A DNA stretch of 64,000 nucleotides, taken from positions 1-64,000 of the forward strand of contig JAIQEV010000010.1 of NCBI GenBank assembly GCA_020073585.1, written 5' to 3'. The translations under genes and the position numbers were made by a program. This document shows positions 1 to 8,271 of this stretch, piece by piece; position 1 is the first letter of the stretch; the number at the start of each line of letters is the position of its first letter. The stretch comes from Terriglobia bacterium. Its GTDB lineage: Bacteria; Acidobacteriota; Terriglobia; Acidiferrales; UBA7541. The notes beneath the pieces were generated by a model. It did no database searches and was not told the DNA's origin. It saw only the letters and a program-made list of their open reading frames with translations.

Positions 1-253
1 GCTCCTCCTGCGCCGCGTAGTACAGCGTCTCCCCGGGCAGCGCGGCCAGCGAGGCCTGCTCGATGCGGTGCACCAGCTTGCGCGGGCTGCCCTTGGCCGG
101 CACGAAGTAGAACCAGCGCCGCGTGCGCATGCCCTCGGGCAACTGCAGCATGCCCTGCGCGATGGGATCGCGCCCCCGAAAATCGTAGAACAGCCACCCG
201 TCGAGCTTGGCGGCCCGCAGGTCGCTCTGGATCGCGGATATGTCGGCAGTCAT
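1..253 (-). CDS. Xaa-Pro aminopeptidase-like protein (M24 family N-terminal region), truncated by window edge
   Basis: Partial gene on the minus strand: the first 84 codons are visible, starting at ATG 253, and the rest lies beyond the left edge. The translation begins MTADISAIQSDLRAAKLDG and continues with WLFYDFRGRDPIA. I recognise this as the start of the creatinase/aminopeptidase P N-terminal domain found in M24 metallopeptidases. The metal-binding catalytic domain is outside the window, so activity cannot be judged. It lies 51 bases after the stop of the YggU-like gene on the same strand, so it is probably the last gene of a yggS-OYE-yggU-peptidase run. The family call rests on resemblance of a short N-terminus only. 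Confidence 0.55.
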   Translation of the reverse strand, partial: MTADISAIQSDLRAAKLDGWLFYDFRGRDPIAQGMLQLPEGMRTRRWFYFVPAKGSPRKLVHRIEQASLAALPGETLYYAAQEE

Positions 254-304
254 GGTTGCTGTCGCTCCAATTGACAACCCTGAGATACTTCTTCGGGCAG
301 CTTC

Positions 305-610
305 CTAGGCCTCGTGCTCCAGCAGCGCCAGCACTTGCTGCGGCGTCACCCCGCGGATTTCCACGCGTTTCGTGCGGCTGCGCGCTCCACTCAGGATTCT
401 AACAGCCGACTTCGGCGTTTTCAAAAGCCGCGCCAGGAATTCGCACAGCGCCTCGTTGGCGCGGTCCTCCAGCGCCGGCGCCTGCAACCGCACCTTCAAG
501 GCGTCGCCCAGCACCCCGGCGATCTCGTCCTTGCTCGCGCGCGGTTGCACCCGCACTGCGAAGACCACCGCGCCATCGCCCACCGTGATCGCGATCGGCA
601 GCAGCGTCAT
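305..610 (-). CDS. DUF167/YggU family protein
   Basis: A 101-residue protein matching the small DUF167 (YggU) family in length and pattern. It has an N-terminal beta strand with VRVQPRASKDEI, then the typical LKVRLQAPALEDRANEALC helix region and a C-terminal ILSGARSRTKRVEI stretch. The family's molecular role is not established. The gene sits between an old yellow enzyme (46 bases upstream) and the partial M24-type peptidase. YggU and YggS are often found close together in bacteria, and YggS is two genes upstream here, which supports the assignment. No membrane segment or signal peptide is visible. Confidence 0.85.
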   Translation of the reverse strand: MTLLPIAITVGDGAVVFAVRVQPRASKDEIAGVLGDALKVRLQAPALEDRANEALCEFLARLLKTPKSAVRILSGARSRTKRVEIRGVTPQQVLALLEHEA

Positions 611-656
611 GCTCCCCTCCCGCTCCGGCCGCCGGCCCGCAGATGCACCCGGCTCT

Positions 657-1718
657 TCACCAGCCTCGCTCGTACTGCACCGGCGGCTTGATCTTGGCCC
701 CCAGCGCCTGCGCCGCGCGCCGCGGCCAGTAGGGATCGCGCAGAAATTCCCGCGCCAGCAGGACGAGGTCGGCCTGCTCCGAAGCCAGAATCGTCTCGGC
801 CTGCGCCGCCTCGGTGATCAGGCCCACCGCGCCGGTGGGCATCCCCGCTTCGCGGCGCACGGCTGCGGCGAAGCCAGCCTGGTAGCCGGGCCCCAGCGGT
901 ATTTTCACGCCGGGGACAAGCCCGCCGCTGGAAACGTCCACCAGGTCCACGCCTAGCGCCTTCAGCCGCCGGCACAGTTCCACCGTCTGCTCCAGGTCCC
1001 ACCCGCCTTCCTTCCAGTCCGTCGCCGACACCCGGACAAAAAGCGGCAGCCGTGCGGGCCACACTTCGCGCACCGCCTGGACCACGCGCAGCACCAGCCG
1101 GATCCGGTTTTCGAAGCTGCCCCCGTACTCGTCCTGGCGCACGTTGCTCAGCGGCGAAAGAAACTGGTGCAGCAGGTAGCCGTGCGCGCTGTGAATCTCC
1201 GCCAACTCGAAGCCCGCGGCCAGCGCGCGTTCCGCGGCTTTGCGAAACGCCGCGACCACCGCCTCAATCTCCGCCGCCGGCAGCGCGTGCGGCGTGGAGT
1301 AGCCGCTATCAAAGGCCAAGGCGCTGGCGGAAACCGTTTCCCATCCCCCTTCCGCGGGCCCCAGCGGCTTGCCGCCGATCCACGGCGCAGCCGTGCTCGC
1401 CTTGCGCCCGGCATGCGCGAGTTGCACACCGGCCACGGCGCCTGCCGTGCGGATGAACTCCGTGATGGGACGCCAGGCATCCACGTGCGAGTCGGCATAC
1501 AGGCCGGTATCGCCCGGCGAAATCCGCCCGCGCGCTTCCACCGCCGAGGCTTCGGCGATGACCAGGCCCGCACCGCCCACCGCCCGGCTGCCGAGATGCA
1601 CCAGATGCCAGGTCTGCGCGTGCCCGTCCTGCGCCGAATACTGGCACATCGGCGAAACCGCGATGCGGTTCTTCAACTCAACTTCGCGAATACGCAATGG
1701 ACTGAACAGCTTCGTCAT
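657..1718 (-). CDS. Old yellow enzyme, YqjM/NamA-type NADPH:flavin oxidoreductase
   Basis: A 353-residue FMN-dependent ene-reductase of the TIM-barrel old yellow enzyme family, predicted to reduce activated C=C bonds with NAD(P)H. Thermophilic-like/YqjM subclass signatures are present: MCQYSAQDG near residue 24 (the Cys that tunes FMN), QLAHAGRKAS in the middle, and the substrate-binding pair in EIHSAHGYLLHQFLSPLSN followed by R-x-D-x-YGGS. Length is normal for the subclass (about 340-370). It starts 21 bases after the yggS stop on the same strand, so the two are probably cotranscribed. The physiological substrate cannot be told from sequence. Confidence 0.93.
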   Translation of the reverse strand: MTKLFSPLRIREVELKNRIAVSPMCQYSAQDGHAQTWHLVHLGSRAVGGAGLVIAEASAVEARGRISPGDTGLYADSHVDAWRPITEFIRTAGAVAGVQLAHAGRKASTAAPWIGGKPLGPAEGGWETVSASALAFDSGYSTPHALPAAEIEAVVAAFRKAAERALAAGFELAEIHSAHGYLLHQFLSPLSNVRQDEYGGSFENRIRLVLRVVQAVREVWPARLPLFVRVSATDWKEGGWDLEQTVELCRRLKALGVDLVDVSSGGLVPGVKIPLGPGYQAGFAAAVRREAGMPTGAVGLITEAAQAETILASEQADLVLLAREFLRDPYWPRRAAQALGAKIKPPVQYERGW

Positions 1719-1739
1719 TGGCTCCCCGGAAACAGAAAT

Positions 1740-2471
1740 TCATTCTCGTGCGGCGGGCCGCCCGCCAAACAGCGCCGTGCCGATGCGCACTTCCGTGGCC
1801 CCCTCTTCGATGGCCGCTTCAAAATCGTGCGACATCCCCATGGACAGCACCGCCAGCGGCCGCCCCAGCCGCTGTGCCAGAACATCGCGCAGTTCGCGCA
1901 GCCGCCGGAAATACGGCCGCACCCGCTCGGGATCCTCGAGGAACGGCGGTATGCACATCAGCCCCCCCAGATCGAGCTGCGGCAGGGCCAGAACCTTTTC
2001 GGCCAGCGCCGGCAGTTCCGCTTCCGCAATCCCGCTCTTGGTCTCTTCCGGCGCGAGCCGCACTTCGAGCAGCACGCGCAGTTTTTTCGCGCTCGGAACT
2101 TCCGCCCGCCCCGATAGAATCGGGGCCCGCGCCCGGTCCAGGCGCTGCGCCAGCCCGGCATCGTCCAGCGAGTCCACGCAGTCGAACAGCCGCGCGGCGC
2201 GCGCGGCCTTGTTGCTCTGCAGGTGGCCGATGAGGTGCCACGTCGCCGGCAAATCCTGGACCGCGCCGCGTTTCCCCTCCCATTCCTGGACGCGATTTTC
2301 CGCAAAATGGCGGACGCCCGCCTCGAAAGCCTCGCGGATGCACTCCGCGGGAAACGTCTTGGAGACCCCGACGAGGGTGATCTCCTCCGGACGCCGCCCC
2401 GCGCGGCCCGCCGCGCGCGCCATGCGCTCCCGGATCTTCCGCAGATTCTCGGCAATGCCCTGACTGCTCAT
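1740..2471 (-). CDS. yggS: YggS family pyridoxal-phosphate homeostasis protein
   Basis: A 243-residue PLP-binding protein of the YggS/PROSC family, which buffers pyridoxal phosphate and affects amino-acid balance. The PLP lysine is in ITLVGVSKTFPAE (about residue 38). WHLIGHLQSNKA, LLEVRLAPEETKSG and a C-terminal LSMGMSHDFEAAIEEGATEVRIG region are family hallmarks. The open frame extends 95 codons further upstream, but that extension overlaps the divergent tmk gene. The ATG at 2471 gives the normal family length and was chosen. It is divergent from tmk across a 73-base gap and heads the run yggS-OYE-yggU-peptidase. Confidence 0.93.
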   Translation of the reverse strand: MSSQGIAENLRKIRERMARAAGRAGRRPEEITLVGVSKTFPAECIREAFEAGVRHFAENRVQEWEGKRGAVQDLPATWHLIGHLQSNKAARAARLFDCVDSLDDAGLAQRLDRARAPILSGRAEVPSAKKLRVLLEVRLAPEETKSGIAEAELPALAEKVLALPQLDLGGLMCIPPFLEDPERVRPYFRRLRELRDVLAQRLGRPLAVLSMGMSHDFEAAIEEGATEVRIGTALFGGRPAARE

Positions 2472-2544
2472 CCCGGACAGAATCCTAACATGCGCGGCGT
2501 TGCAGCCGCCCGCGTCTGCGGTTAGACTGGCGCTGACTTCGCAA

Positions 2545-3252
2545 ATGTCACTTTCGGGCAAACTCATCGCCGTCGAGGGCATAGACGGCAGCGGCAAGCG
2601 CACGCAGGTCGAGCTGCTGGAAAAGGCGCTCGTGGCCCGCGGCCACGCCGTCGTGCGCGTGGGCTTTCCGCAGTACGAGTCGTGGTTCGGCAAGATGGTC
2701 GCGCAGTTCCTGAACGGCGAATTCGGCCCCCTGGAAACCGTGGACCCGCACTTCACTGCGCTGCTCTATGCCGGCGACCGCTTCGAAGCCAAGCCGCGCA
2801 TCGAAGCCGCCCTGGCAGCGGGCTCCGTGGTTCTCGCCGACCGCTACATCGCCTCGAATCTGGCGCACCAGACGGCCCGCGCCCCGCGCGAGCGACGCGC
2901 TGCCTTCATCGCCTGGATCGAGCATCTCGAATACACCATCTATGCGCTGCCCCGCGAGGCCCGCGTGATCTACCTCCGCGTGCCCCCGCGCCAGGCCCAG
3001 GCCCTCATCGCCCAAAAAGCCGAGCGCGCCTACACCACCGCGCGCCACGATCTCCAGGAGGCCAGCATCCGCCACCTGGAAGAGGCTGCGGCCGTCTACG
3101 ACGAACTGGCCCAGCGCCCCGGCTGGGTGCGCATCGAGTGCTACGATGCGGCCCGCGCCACAATGCGCTCCCCGCAAGAAATTGCCCGCGACGTCCTCGC
3201 CGCCGTCGAGCCCATCCTCGGCTCCGCCCCGGCCCGCGCGGAGCGAGGCTGA
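2545..3252 (+). CDS. tmk: Thymidylate kinase (dTMP kinase)
   Basis: A 235-residue nucleoside monophosphate kinase that makes dTDP from dTMP for DNA synthesis. The P-loop region reads LIAVEGIDGSGKRTQVE. The FPQYESWFGKMV segment follows, with the dTMP/LID region DRYIASNLAHQ near residue 95. The P-loop carries Arg where Ser/Thr usually follows the Lys, as in some dTMP kinases of the GKRTQ type. An in-frame start exists at 2500, but ATG 2545 places the P-loop at the usual distance. A possible promoter, TTGCAG-N17-TAGACT (2500-2528), fits this start. The stop is three bases before holB, so the two replication genes are coupled. Confidence 0.92.
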   Translation: MSLSGKLIAVEGIDGSGKRTQVELLEKALVARGHAVVRVGFPQYESWFGKMVAQFLNGEFGPLETVDPHFTALLYAGDRFEAKPRIEAALAAGSVVLADRYIASNLAHQTARAPRERRAAFIAWIEHLEYTIYALPREARVIYLRVPPRQAQALIAQKAERAYTTARHDLQEASIRHLEEAAAVYDELAQRPGWVRIECYDAARATMRSPQEIARDVLAAVEPILGSAPARAERG

Positions 3253-3255
3253 GCG

Positions 3256-4407
3256 ATGCCCTTCTCCGACTTTCACGGCAACCCGCGCATCGTGGCCGCT
3301 CTGCGCGGCGCCCTGCGCGCCGGGCGCGTGCCCCACGCGCTGCTCTTTACCGGCCCGCGCGGCCTCGGCAAATTCACTCTGGCGCGCATGTTCGCGCAGG
3401 CCGCCAACTGCGAGCGCATGACCGATGATTTCTGCGGCGCATGCGATCCCTGCACCCGCATCGGCCTGCTCGCCCAGCCCGAGCCGCTCATCGCCCAGGG
3501 CCTCACCGAGCGCGGCGAAAGCGCCGACGCTTCCCTGGTCGAGCGCATGCCCCTCATCCTGCAGACCCATCCCGACGTCTGGGCCCTGGTGCCGGACCCC
3601 GTGCGCCTGCGCACTCCCGTGGCCCGCCCCATGCTCCGCATCGGCCAGATCCGCACCATGCAGCGCGCCGCCTATTTCGCGCCCCAGGGCAAGCGCCGCG
3701 TCTTCATCCTCGACGGCGCGGAATCCATGCGCTGGGACGTCGCCAACGTCTGCCTGAAAATCCTGGAAGAGCCGCCCGAGTCTTCCACCCTGATTCTCCT
3801 CGCCCCATCACCGACGGCGCTGCTGCTGACCATCGTCTCGCGCTGCCTGCAGTTCCATTTTGCGCCCCTGGAAACCTCCGAAGTCGAAGAGCTGCTGCGC
3901 CAGCAGCCCCCCGGCGAACAGCCCCCGCGCACGCCCGCCGATCTCAAACTCGCCGCGCAGCTTTCCGAAGGCAGCCCCGGCCTGGCCATGGCCATGGACG
4001 TGGAAGCCGAAATGAAGCTGCGCCGCGACGCCCTGCGCATCCTGGAATGCGCCGCCCGCGGCCAGGGCTTTGCCCAGCTTTTCGCGGAGACCACCGCCCT
4101 GGCCAAGAGCCGCGATAACTCCTTCGACCAGCAGCTCGCGGTCTTCTATATGCTCCTCACCGACCTCCTGGAACTCACCGCCGGCGTGCAGCAACCACTC
4201 CTGCGCAATCCTGCCCTGGCCCGCGAGTTGCTTGCCCTCAGCCGCGCCGTGGACGCCCCCTGGGTCCAGCGCGCCATCGCCGGCATGGACGAGATGGCCG
4301 CCGGCGCCCGCCGTAACCTCAACCGCCAGCTCGGTTTGGACGCCTTGGCCACGGAACTCGCGGCTTCCACCCCGGCCCGGCCCTCCGCGACTCCCCGGCC
4401 CCGCTGA
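3256..4407 (+). CDS. holB: DNA polymerase III delta-prime subunit
   Basis: A 383-residue clamp-loader subunit of the AAA+ class, acting in replication to load the sliding clamp. The N-terminus has a degenerate Walker A (TGPRGLGKFTLARM, Phe instead of Ser/Thr), as expected for a non-hydrolysing delta-prime. A four-cysteine zinc module follows (CERMTDDFCGACDPC), and then IVSRCLQF, the SRC arginine-finger motif. A variable segment lies between the zinc module and FILDGAESM, making the protein slightly longer than the Escherichia coli protein. It follows tmk by three bases; tmk-holB is a recurrent bacterial pair. Confidence 0.9.
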   Translation: MPFSDFHGNPRIVAALRGALRAGRVPHALLFTGPRGLGKFTLARMFAQAANCERMTDDFCGACDPCTRIGLLAQPEPLIAQGLTERGESADASLVERMPLILQTHPDVWALVPDPVRLRTPVARPMLRIGQIRTMQRAAYFAPQGKRRVFILDGAESMRWDVANVCLKILEEPPESSTLILLAPSPTALLLTIVSRCLQFHFAPLETSEVEELLRQQPPGEQPPRTPADLKLAAQLSEGSPGLAMAMDVEAEMKLRRDALRILECAARGQGFAQLFAETTALAKSRDNSFDQQLAVFYMLLTDLLELTAGVQQPLLRNPALARELLALSRAVDAPWVQRAIAGMDEMAAGARRNLNRQLGLDALATELAASTPARPSATPRPR

Positions 4408-4528
4408 CCGCCACGCGGACCCCACGCCGCTTCCCAAAAGAAATTTGCAGGTGTAACCTAGTTGCATTGCGGTGCGTCTTAGCACCAGCGTTAGATCTCA
4501 CCTTCTTGTTTTTCGTCGAGGAGTCTCC

Positions 4529-4867
4529 ATGGTGAACCGTAGATTATTTCGTCCGGGTTTTCCGGAGGGGCGGGAGATGGGCCCTGGCCCGGGACGCACT
4601 CCGCAAGGCCCTGCTCCGTCCAAGAAACCCGCTCCGCCCGAAGTGACCCACGCCGAGAATTTCTACTGGGTCAAGCAGATGCAGGCGCGCCTGCCCATGA
4701 CCGTCGTCCTGCTGGATGGCGAGGCCTTGCACGGCGTCATCGAGTGGTATGACCGGGATTGCATCAAGCTGACCAGGACCGGCAGCCCCAACCTGCTCAT
4801 CTTCAAGCAGTGCATCAAGTACGTCTTCAAGGAAGGCGAAGAAAGCTCCTCGAACGGCAACGAGTAG
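4529..4867 (+). CDS. Hfq-like Sm-fold RNA-binding protein
   Basis: A 112-residue protein whose residues ~50-100 resemble the Hfq Sm core: NFYWVKQMQARLPMTVVLL, then LHGVIEWYDRDCIKLT and a second-motif-like LLIFKQCIKYVFKE. Canonical Hfq has a KHA-type Sm2 motif, which here reads IFKQCI, so the RNA-binding rim differs. Before the Sm core is a ~45-residue Pro/Gly/Arg-rich leader. ATG 4529 was chosen because GAGGAG lies at 4518-4523 with good spacing; the open frame extends 19 codons upstream. If functional it would act with small RNAs. Target specificity is not inferable. Confidence 0.7.
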   Translation: MVNRRLFRPGFPEGREMGPGPGRTPQGPAPSKKPAPPEVTHAENFYWVKQMQARLPMTVVLLDGEALHGVIEWYDRDCIKLTRTGSPNLLIFKQCIKYVFKEGEESSSNGNE

Positions 4868-4911
4868 CGCTGCTCCAACACGGCACACCCGCGGGGGACA
4901 TGTGCTCCGCT

Positions 4912-5358
4912 CTACCGCCGCAGCGAATATCCCCCCGCGGCCCCGAACGTCAGCAGCGCCTTGGCGGCCAGTTCGCCCTTGCGCGTGCGGATCTCGCATT
5001 CCGTGACGATAAAATTCCGCCCGGCGCGCAGCACCCGCGCCTCCGCGATGGCGTGCTCGCCGGCCACCGGCATCAGAAAATTGATCTTCATCTCCACCGT
5101 GGCCAGCTCCCGGCCCCGCGCAATCATGGTGTAGGCGGCGATCGCCGCGGTATTGTCCGCCAGCGCCGCCAGCACCCCGCCATGCACTACCCCGTGGATC
5201 TGCTTGTGCCGCTCGCGGATGTCCATGCGCAGCACCGCCCGCCCTTTCTCCACCGCCTCCAGCGAAAACCCCAGCAGTTGCGTCGCGCTGCTCTCCTTCA
5301 TGCGCTTGCGCACCTCTTTCTCCAGCCAGCGTGTCCGCTCGATCAGTTTGGATGCCAT
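4912..5358 (-). CDS. PaaI-type hotdog-fold thioesterase
   Basis: A 148-residue hotdog-fold protein of the PaaI/YigI-like thioesterase group, expected to hydrolyse acyl-CoA thioesters in the cytoplasm. The characteristic HGVVHGGVLAALADNTAAIAA helix (around residue 55) and LATVEMKINFLMPV strand are clear. A short coiled N-terminal region (TRWLEKEVRKRMKESS) precedes the fold. It is a single gene, convergent with the Hfq-like gene (45 bases between stops) and divergent from bshA. Substrate not inferable. Confidence 0.85.
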   Translation of the reverse strand: MASKLIERTRWLEKEVRKRMKESSATQLLGFSLEAVEKGRAVLRMDIRERHKQIHGVVHGGVLAALADNTAAIAAYTMIARGRELATVEMKINFLMPVAGEHAIAEARVLRAGRNFIVTECEIRTRKGELAAKALLTFGAAGGYSLRR

Positions 5359-5557
5359 GCTCGGTCCTGCTCCTTGTCGCTCAGCGCTGCCCCGCGCGAT
5401 TTTGCCCGCCAGCCATGTGACGTTTCTCCCGGGTCCTGCGTCTAAATACGGAGCGGCCGCAGATGCCGCCGCGCGACTCTAGCACCCGCGCCGCGGGGCT
5501 CGCAAGCCGGGCCGTGGCGTGCTAGTGTTTCGGGACGTTCCGCGGCTGAGAACAACC

Positions 5558-6697
5558 ATGCGCATCGGCATCACCTGTTATCCCACTTACGGCGGCTCCG
5601 GCGTCGTGGCCACCGAGCTTGGCATGGAGCTGGCCGCCCGCGGCCATGACATTCACTTCATCAGCTACGCCCCGCCCATCCGCATGGACCTGGCTTCCGC
5701 GCGCATCCATTTCCACGAGGTGGAAGTCGTCTCCTACCCGCTCTTCGATCATCCTCCCTACACCCTGGCCCTGGCCACCAAGATGCTCGAGGTCTTCGAG
5801 GCCGAATCCCTCGACCTCCTCCACGTGCACTACGCCATTCCCCACTCCGTCAGCGCCCTTCTGGCCCGCTCCATGGCCGCGCCCCGCCGCCTGCCCTTCA
5901 TCACCACCCTGCACGGCACGGACATCACCCTGGTCGGCAGCAACCGCAGCTACCTGCCCATCACCCGCTTCTCCATCGAGCAGAGCGACGGCGTCACCGC
6001 CATCTCCCAATACCTCCGCCAGAAGACCCTCCAGGAGTTCGACATCAAGCGCCCCATCGAGGTCATCCCCAACTTCGTCAACTGCGACCTCTACCACCGC
6101 TCCACCGACGCCGCCCTGCGCGCCGAATGGGCCCCCGCCGGCGAGCCCATCCTCATGCACCTCTCCAATTTCCGCCCCGTGAAGCGCGTCTCCGACGTGG
6201 TCGAGATCTTCGCCAAGGTGCGCGAGAAGATGCCCGCCAAGCTGGTGCTCATCGGCGACGGCCCCGACCGCGGCGCCGCCGAATTCCTCGTGCGCAAAAA
6301 GCGTCTGCAGAAGGACGTGCTCTTCCTCGGCAAGCTCGACCGCATCTACGAAAAGCTCGGCCTCGCCGATCTTTTCCTCCTGCCCTCGCAGCTCGAGTCC
6401 TTCGGTCTGGCCGCCCTCGAAGCCATGGCCTGCGAAGTCCCGGTCATCGCCAGCGATGTCGGCGGCCTCCCCGAAGTGATCGAGCACGGCGTGGACGGCT
6501 ATCTCATCGATCCCGGCGATGTCGAGGATGCCGCGCGCCACGCCCTGGACATCCTCTCCCGCGCCGACCGCGGCCGCGAAATGGGCCAGACCGCCCGCAT
6601 CCACGCCCGCAAAAAATATTGCGCCAACGACGTCATCCCCCGCTACGAGCATTACTACCAGCAGGTCCTCGCGCAATCCCCCGCGCCCCGCCCCTGA
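5558..6697 (+). CDS. bshA: N-acetyl-alpha-D-glucosaminyl L-malate synthase (bacillithiol biosynthesis glycosyltransferase)
   Basis: A 379-residue GT4 glycosyltransferase matching BshA, which joins UDP-GlcNAc and L-malate in the first step of bacillithiol synthesis. Diagnostic segments are the start [20 protein letters not shown], the [12 protein letters not shown] region, [12 protein letters not shown], and the C-terminal donor site [19 protein letters not shown] with the E-x7-E pattern. ATG 5558 places the family start exactly; an upstream in-frame codon adds 13 unrelated residues. bshB and bshC are not in this window, so the pathway is only partly supported. A 113-bp tandem repeat begins inside the last codons. 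Confidence 0.92.
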   Translation: MRIGITCYPTYGGSGVVATELGMELAARGHDIHFISYAPPIRMDLASARIHFHEVEVVSYPLFDHPPYTLALATKMLEVFEAESLDLLHVHYAIPHSVSALLARSMAAPRRLPFITTLHGTDITLVGSNRSYLPITRFSIEQSDGVTAISQYLRQKTLQEFDIKRPIEVIPNFVNCDLYHRSTDAALRAEWAPAGEPILMHLSNFRPVKRVSDVVEIFAKVREKMPAKLVLIGDGPDRGAAEFLVRKKRLQKDVLFLGKLDRIYEKLGLADLFLLPSQLESFGLAALEAMACEVPVIASDVGGLPEVIEHGVDGYLIDPGDVEDAARHALDILSRADRGREMGQTARIHARKKYCANDVIPRYEHYYQQVLAQSPAPRP

Positions 6698-6889
6698 CCC
6701 GCGCCTATCGCAAAGACCACCAACCAAACACTGTCATTCCGAACGGAGTCCGCGAAGTGAGGAATCTCTCCTCGGTCCCTGACCCGCGCTGGCCCGCGCC
6801 CCACCCCTGACCCGCGCCTATCGCAAAGACCACCAACCAAACACTGTCATTCCGAACGGAGTCCGCGCAGTGAGGAATCTCTCTTCGGT
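6680..6889. repeat. Two tandem copies of a 113-bp unit carrying ATTCC...GGAAT elements
   Basis: Bases 6680-6776 recur almost exactly at 6793-6889 (period 113). Differences are scattered single bases, for example 6690 G versus 6803 A, and AAG versus CAG near the end. Each copy contains one ATTCCGAAC...GAGGAATCTC element (6732-6770 and 6845-6883). The first copy overlaps the final codons of bshA. The near identity suggests a recent local duplication of a gene-end segment with its element. Confidence 0.9.
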
Positions 6890-6963
6890 TTTTGTATTTA
6901 CGAGACGCCTTGTACTTTCCCAGCTACCACGAACGCTCTGCTCTGTGGGATTATAGAGCAGCC

Positions 6964-7638
6964 ATGAATCTCCCCCAGTACCTGGCACCCGGTGAATTTA
7001 TCGACAGCAGCGATCCCGATGTGCGGGCCTTCGCGCAAGAGACCACGGCAGGCGCCCCCGATGACGTCGCACGCGCCGTCCAGCTCTATTACGCGGTCCG
7101 CGACGCCATTCCCTACGATCCCTACTATGCAGGCGAGGCCCGCTCCTACTTCCGCGCCAGCGATTGCCTCCGCGCCCAGCGCGGTTTCTGCATTCCCAAG
7201 GCGGCCCTGCTGGCTGCCGCGGCCCGCTCCCTGGGCATCCCCGCGCGCGTCGGCTATGCCGACGTGCGCAACCACCTTTCCTCCAAGAAGCTCCTCGAGT
7301 TGCTTGGCGGCGACCTCTTCATCTGGCACGGCTACACCGAGCTGCATCTCGACGGCCGCTGGGTGAAAGCCACCCCCGCCTTCAACCTCAGCCTCTGCCA
7401 GCGTTTCGCTGTGCGCCCCCTGGAGTTCGATGGCCGCCACGATTCCCTCTTCCACGAGTTCGCCGACGGTGGCCGCCGCCACATGGAGTACGTCAGCCAG
7501 CGCGGTCACTTCCCCGACGTGCCCTACGACGCCATCCTCGCCGACCTCAAGAAAGCCTATCCCCGCTGGCTGGCCCTCGTAGCCGCCGGCCGGCACAGGG
7601 ACTTCGCCCGAGAAGCGCGCCCCAATCCATCGGACTAG
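6964..7638 (+). CDS. Transglutaminase-like domain protein
   Basis: A 224-residue cytoplasmic protein of the transglutaminase-like superfamily. The nucleophile is Cys76 in AQRGFCIPKAALLAAAARSL and the His is His122 in FIWHGYTELHLDG. Where the classical fold has Val-Asp-Ala-Thr, this protein reads WVKATPAFN, so the usual catalytic Asp is Lys135. Related bacterial proteins that I recall share this variant, so it may be a family trait. ATG 6964 was chosen because upstream codons run into the repeat. No partner gene or signal peptide is visible; the substrate (protease, amidase or transferase) is unknown. Confidence 0.75.
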   Translation: MNLPQYLAPGEFIDSSDPDVRAFAQETTAGAPDDVARAVQLYYAVRDAIPYDPYYAGEARSYFRASDCLRAQRGFCIPKAALLAAAARSLGIPARVGYADVRNHLSSKKLLELLGGDLFIWHGYTELHLDGRWVKATPAFNLSLCQRFAVRPLEFDGRHDSLFHEFADGGRRHMEYVSQRGHFPDVPYDAILADLKKAYPRWLALVAAGRHRDFAREARPNPSD

Positions 7639-7680
7639 CACCCCCCCAGCCCGCGCTACCACCCCCGGCAAACAGAACAT

Positions 7681-7710
7681 TGTCATTCCGAGTGGAGCGA
7701 GGAATCTCTC
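7681..7710. repeat. ATTCC...GGAAT interspersed element, third copy
   Basis: TGTCATTCCGAGTGGAGCGA followed by GGAATCTCTC. It is the short form of the element also present at 6732, 6845 and 34930. It lies across the 3' end of the cytochrome c gene on the minus strand and provides its stop codon (7683-7685) and last eight codons. Confidence 0.85.
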
Positions 7711-8222
7711 TCGCCCTTCGGATTGGCGTTCGCCGGCAGGGTCCTTACGAAATGAACCAAATCCCAGATCTGTTTGTCGGATTCCACTCTTCCGAAAGCG
7801 GGCATCCCGCTCAAGCGGATGCCGTTCTTCACGATCCAGAAGAGTTCGCGGTCAGAATACCCCTGTACTTCGGCGGATCCCAGGTCGGCCGCCCTGGGGT
7901 ACATCCATCTCCCCGCATCGGTTGGTTTCCGCCCCGAATAGCCATGGCACTCGGAACACTCGGTACCGAACAGCTTGTCTCCTGCGGTGAGACTCGCGTT
8001 CCTATCCGTCGGCGGAGGAGGCACTACTCCCCGGCTGGCTCTTCGAATGAGGAACCGCTTGCCCTTGGCCGCGAGGAGCGTCTCCATTCGGCCTGGCTCG
8101 GGAAGGGCGCTCAGATTGAATTGAAAAGCCGCCACGCCGCCCACGAGCAGCAGGAACGCGAACAGGGACATCACCCTGAGAAGAGATCGCTTCACCGGAG
8201 AGCTCCGAGGATTCGATTGCAC
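7683..8222 (-). CDS. Membrane-anchored class I cytochrome c
   Basis: A 179-residue protein with a positively charged N-terminus and one hydrophobic segment (residues ~18-33, an uncleaved anchor or signal peptide). A mono-heme cytochrome c domain follows. The heme motif is C89-S-E-C92-H93 and the likely sixth ligand is Met140 in RLSGMPAFG. It probably carries electrons on the outer face of the inner membrane. The C-terminal residues RDSSLHSE and the stop are encoded by an interspersed element, so the original C-terminus was probably replaced. A strong hairpin at 8235-8263 separates it from the upstream DUF5818-like gene. Donor and acceptor unknown. Confidence 0.85.
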   Translation of the reverse strand: MQSNPRSSPVKRSLLRVMSLFAFLLLVGGVAAFQFNLSALPEPGRMETLLAAKGKRFLIRRASRGVVPPPPTDRNASLTAGDKLFGTECSECHGYSGRKPTDAGRWMYPRAADLGSAEVQGYSDRELFWIVKNGIRLSGMPAFGRVESDKQIWDLVHFVRTLPANANPKGERDSSLHSE

Positions 8223-8234
8223 ATGGGAAGAGAG

Positions 8235-8263
8235 AAGAGGGCCGGCCGTTTGCCGGCCCTCTT
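8235..8263 (-). terminator. Hairpin between the DUF5818-like gene and the cytochrome c gene
   Basis: A perfect 12-bp inverted repeat (8235-8246 with 8252-8263, loop CGTTT) lies directly after the stop of the DUF5818-like gene on the minus strand. The sequence after the stem is pyrimidine-rich (CTCTCTTCCC) but not a clean U-run. It may be a leaky terminator or an mRNA-stabilising stem controlling readthrough into the cytochrome gene. Confidence 0.55.
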
Positions 8264-8271
8264 CGCCAGGA

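Noticed and set aside
3256-4407. The gene after tmk as dnaX (gamma/tau)
   Set aside because: It has a degenerate P-loop and the length and order of delta-prime next to tmk; DnaX would have an intact Walker A and more C-terminal sequence.
6732-6883. A CRISPR-like array
   Set aside because: Only two units with no spacer diversity and no cas genes; this is a simple tandem duplication.
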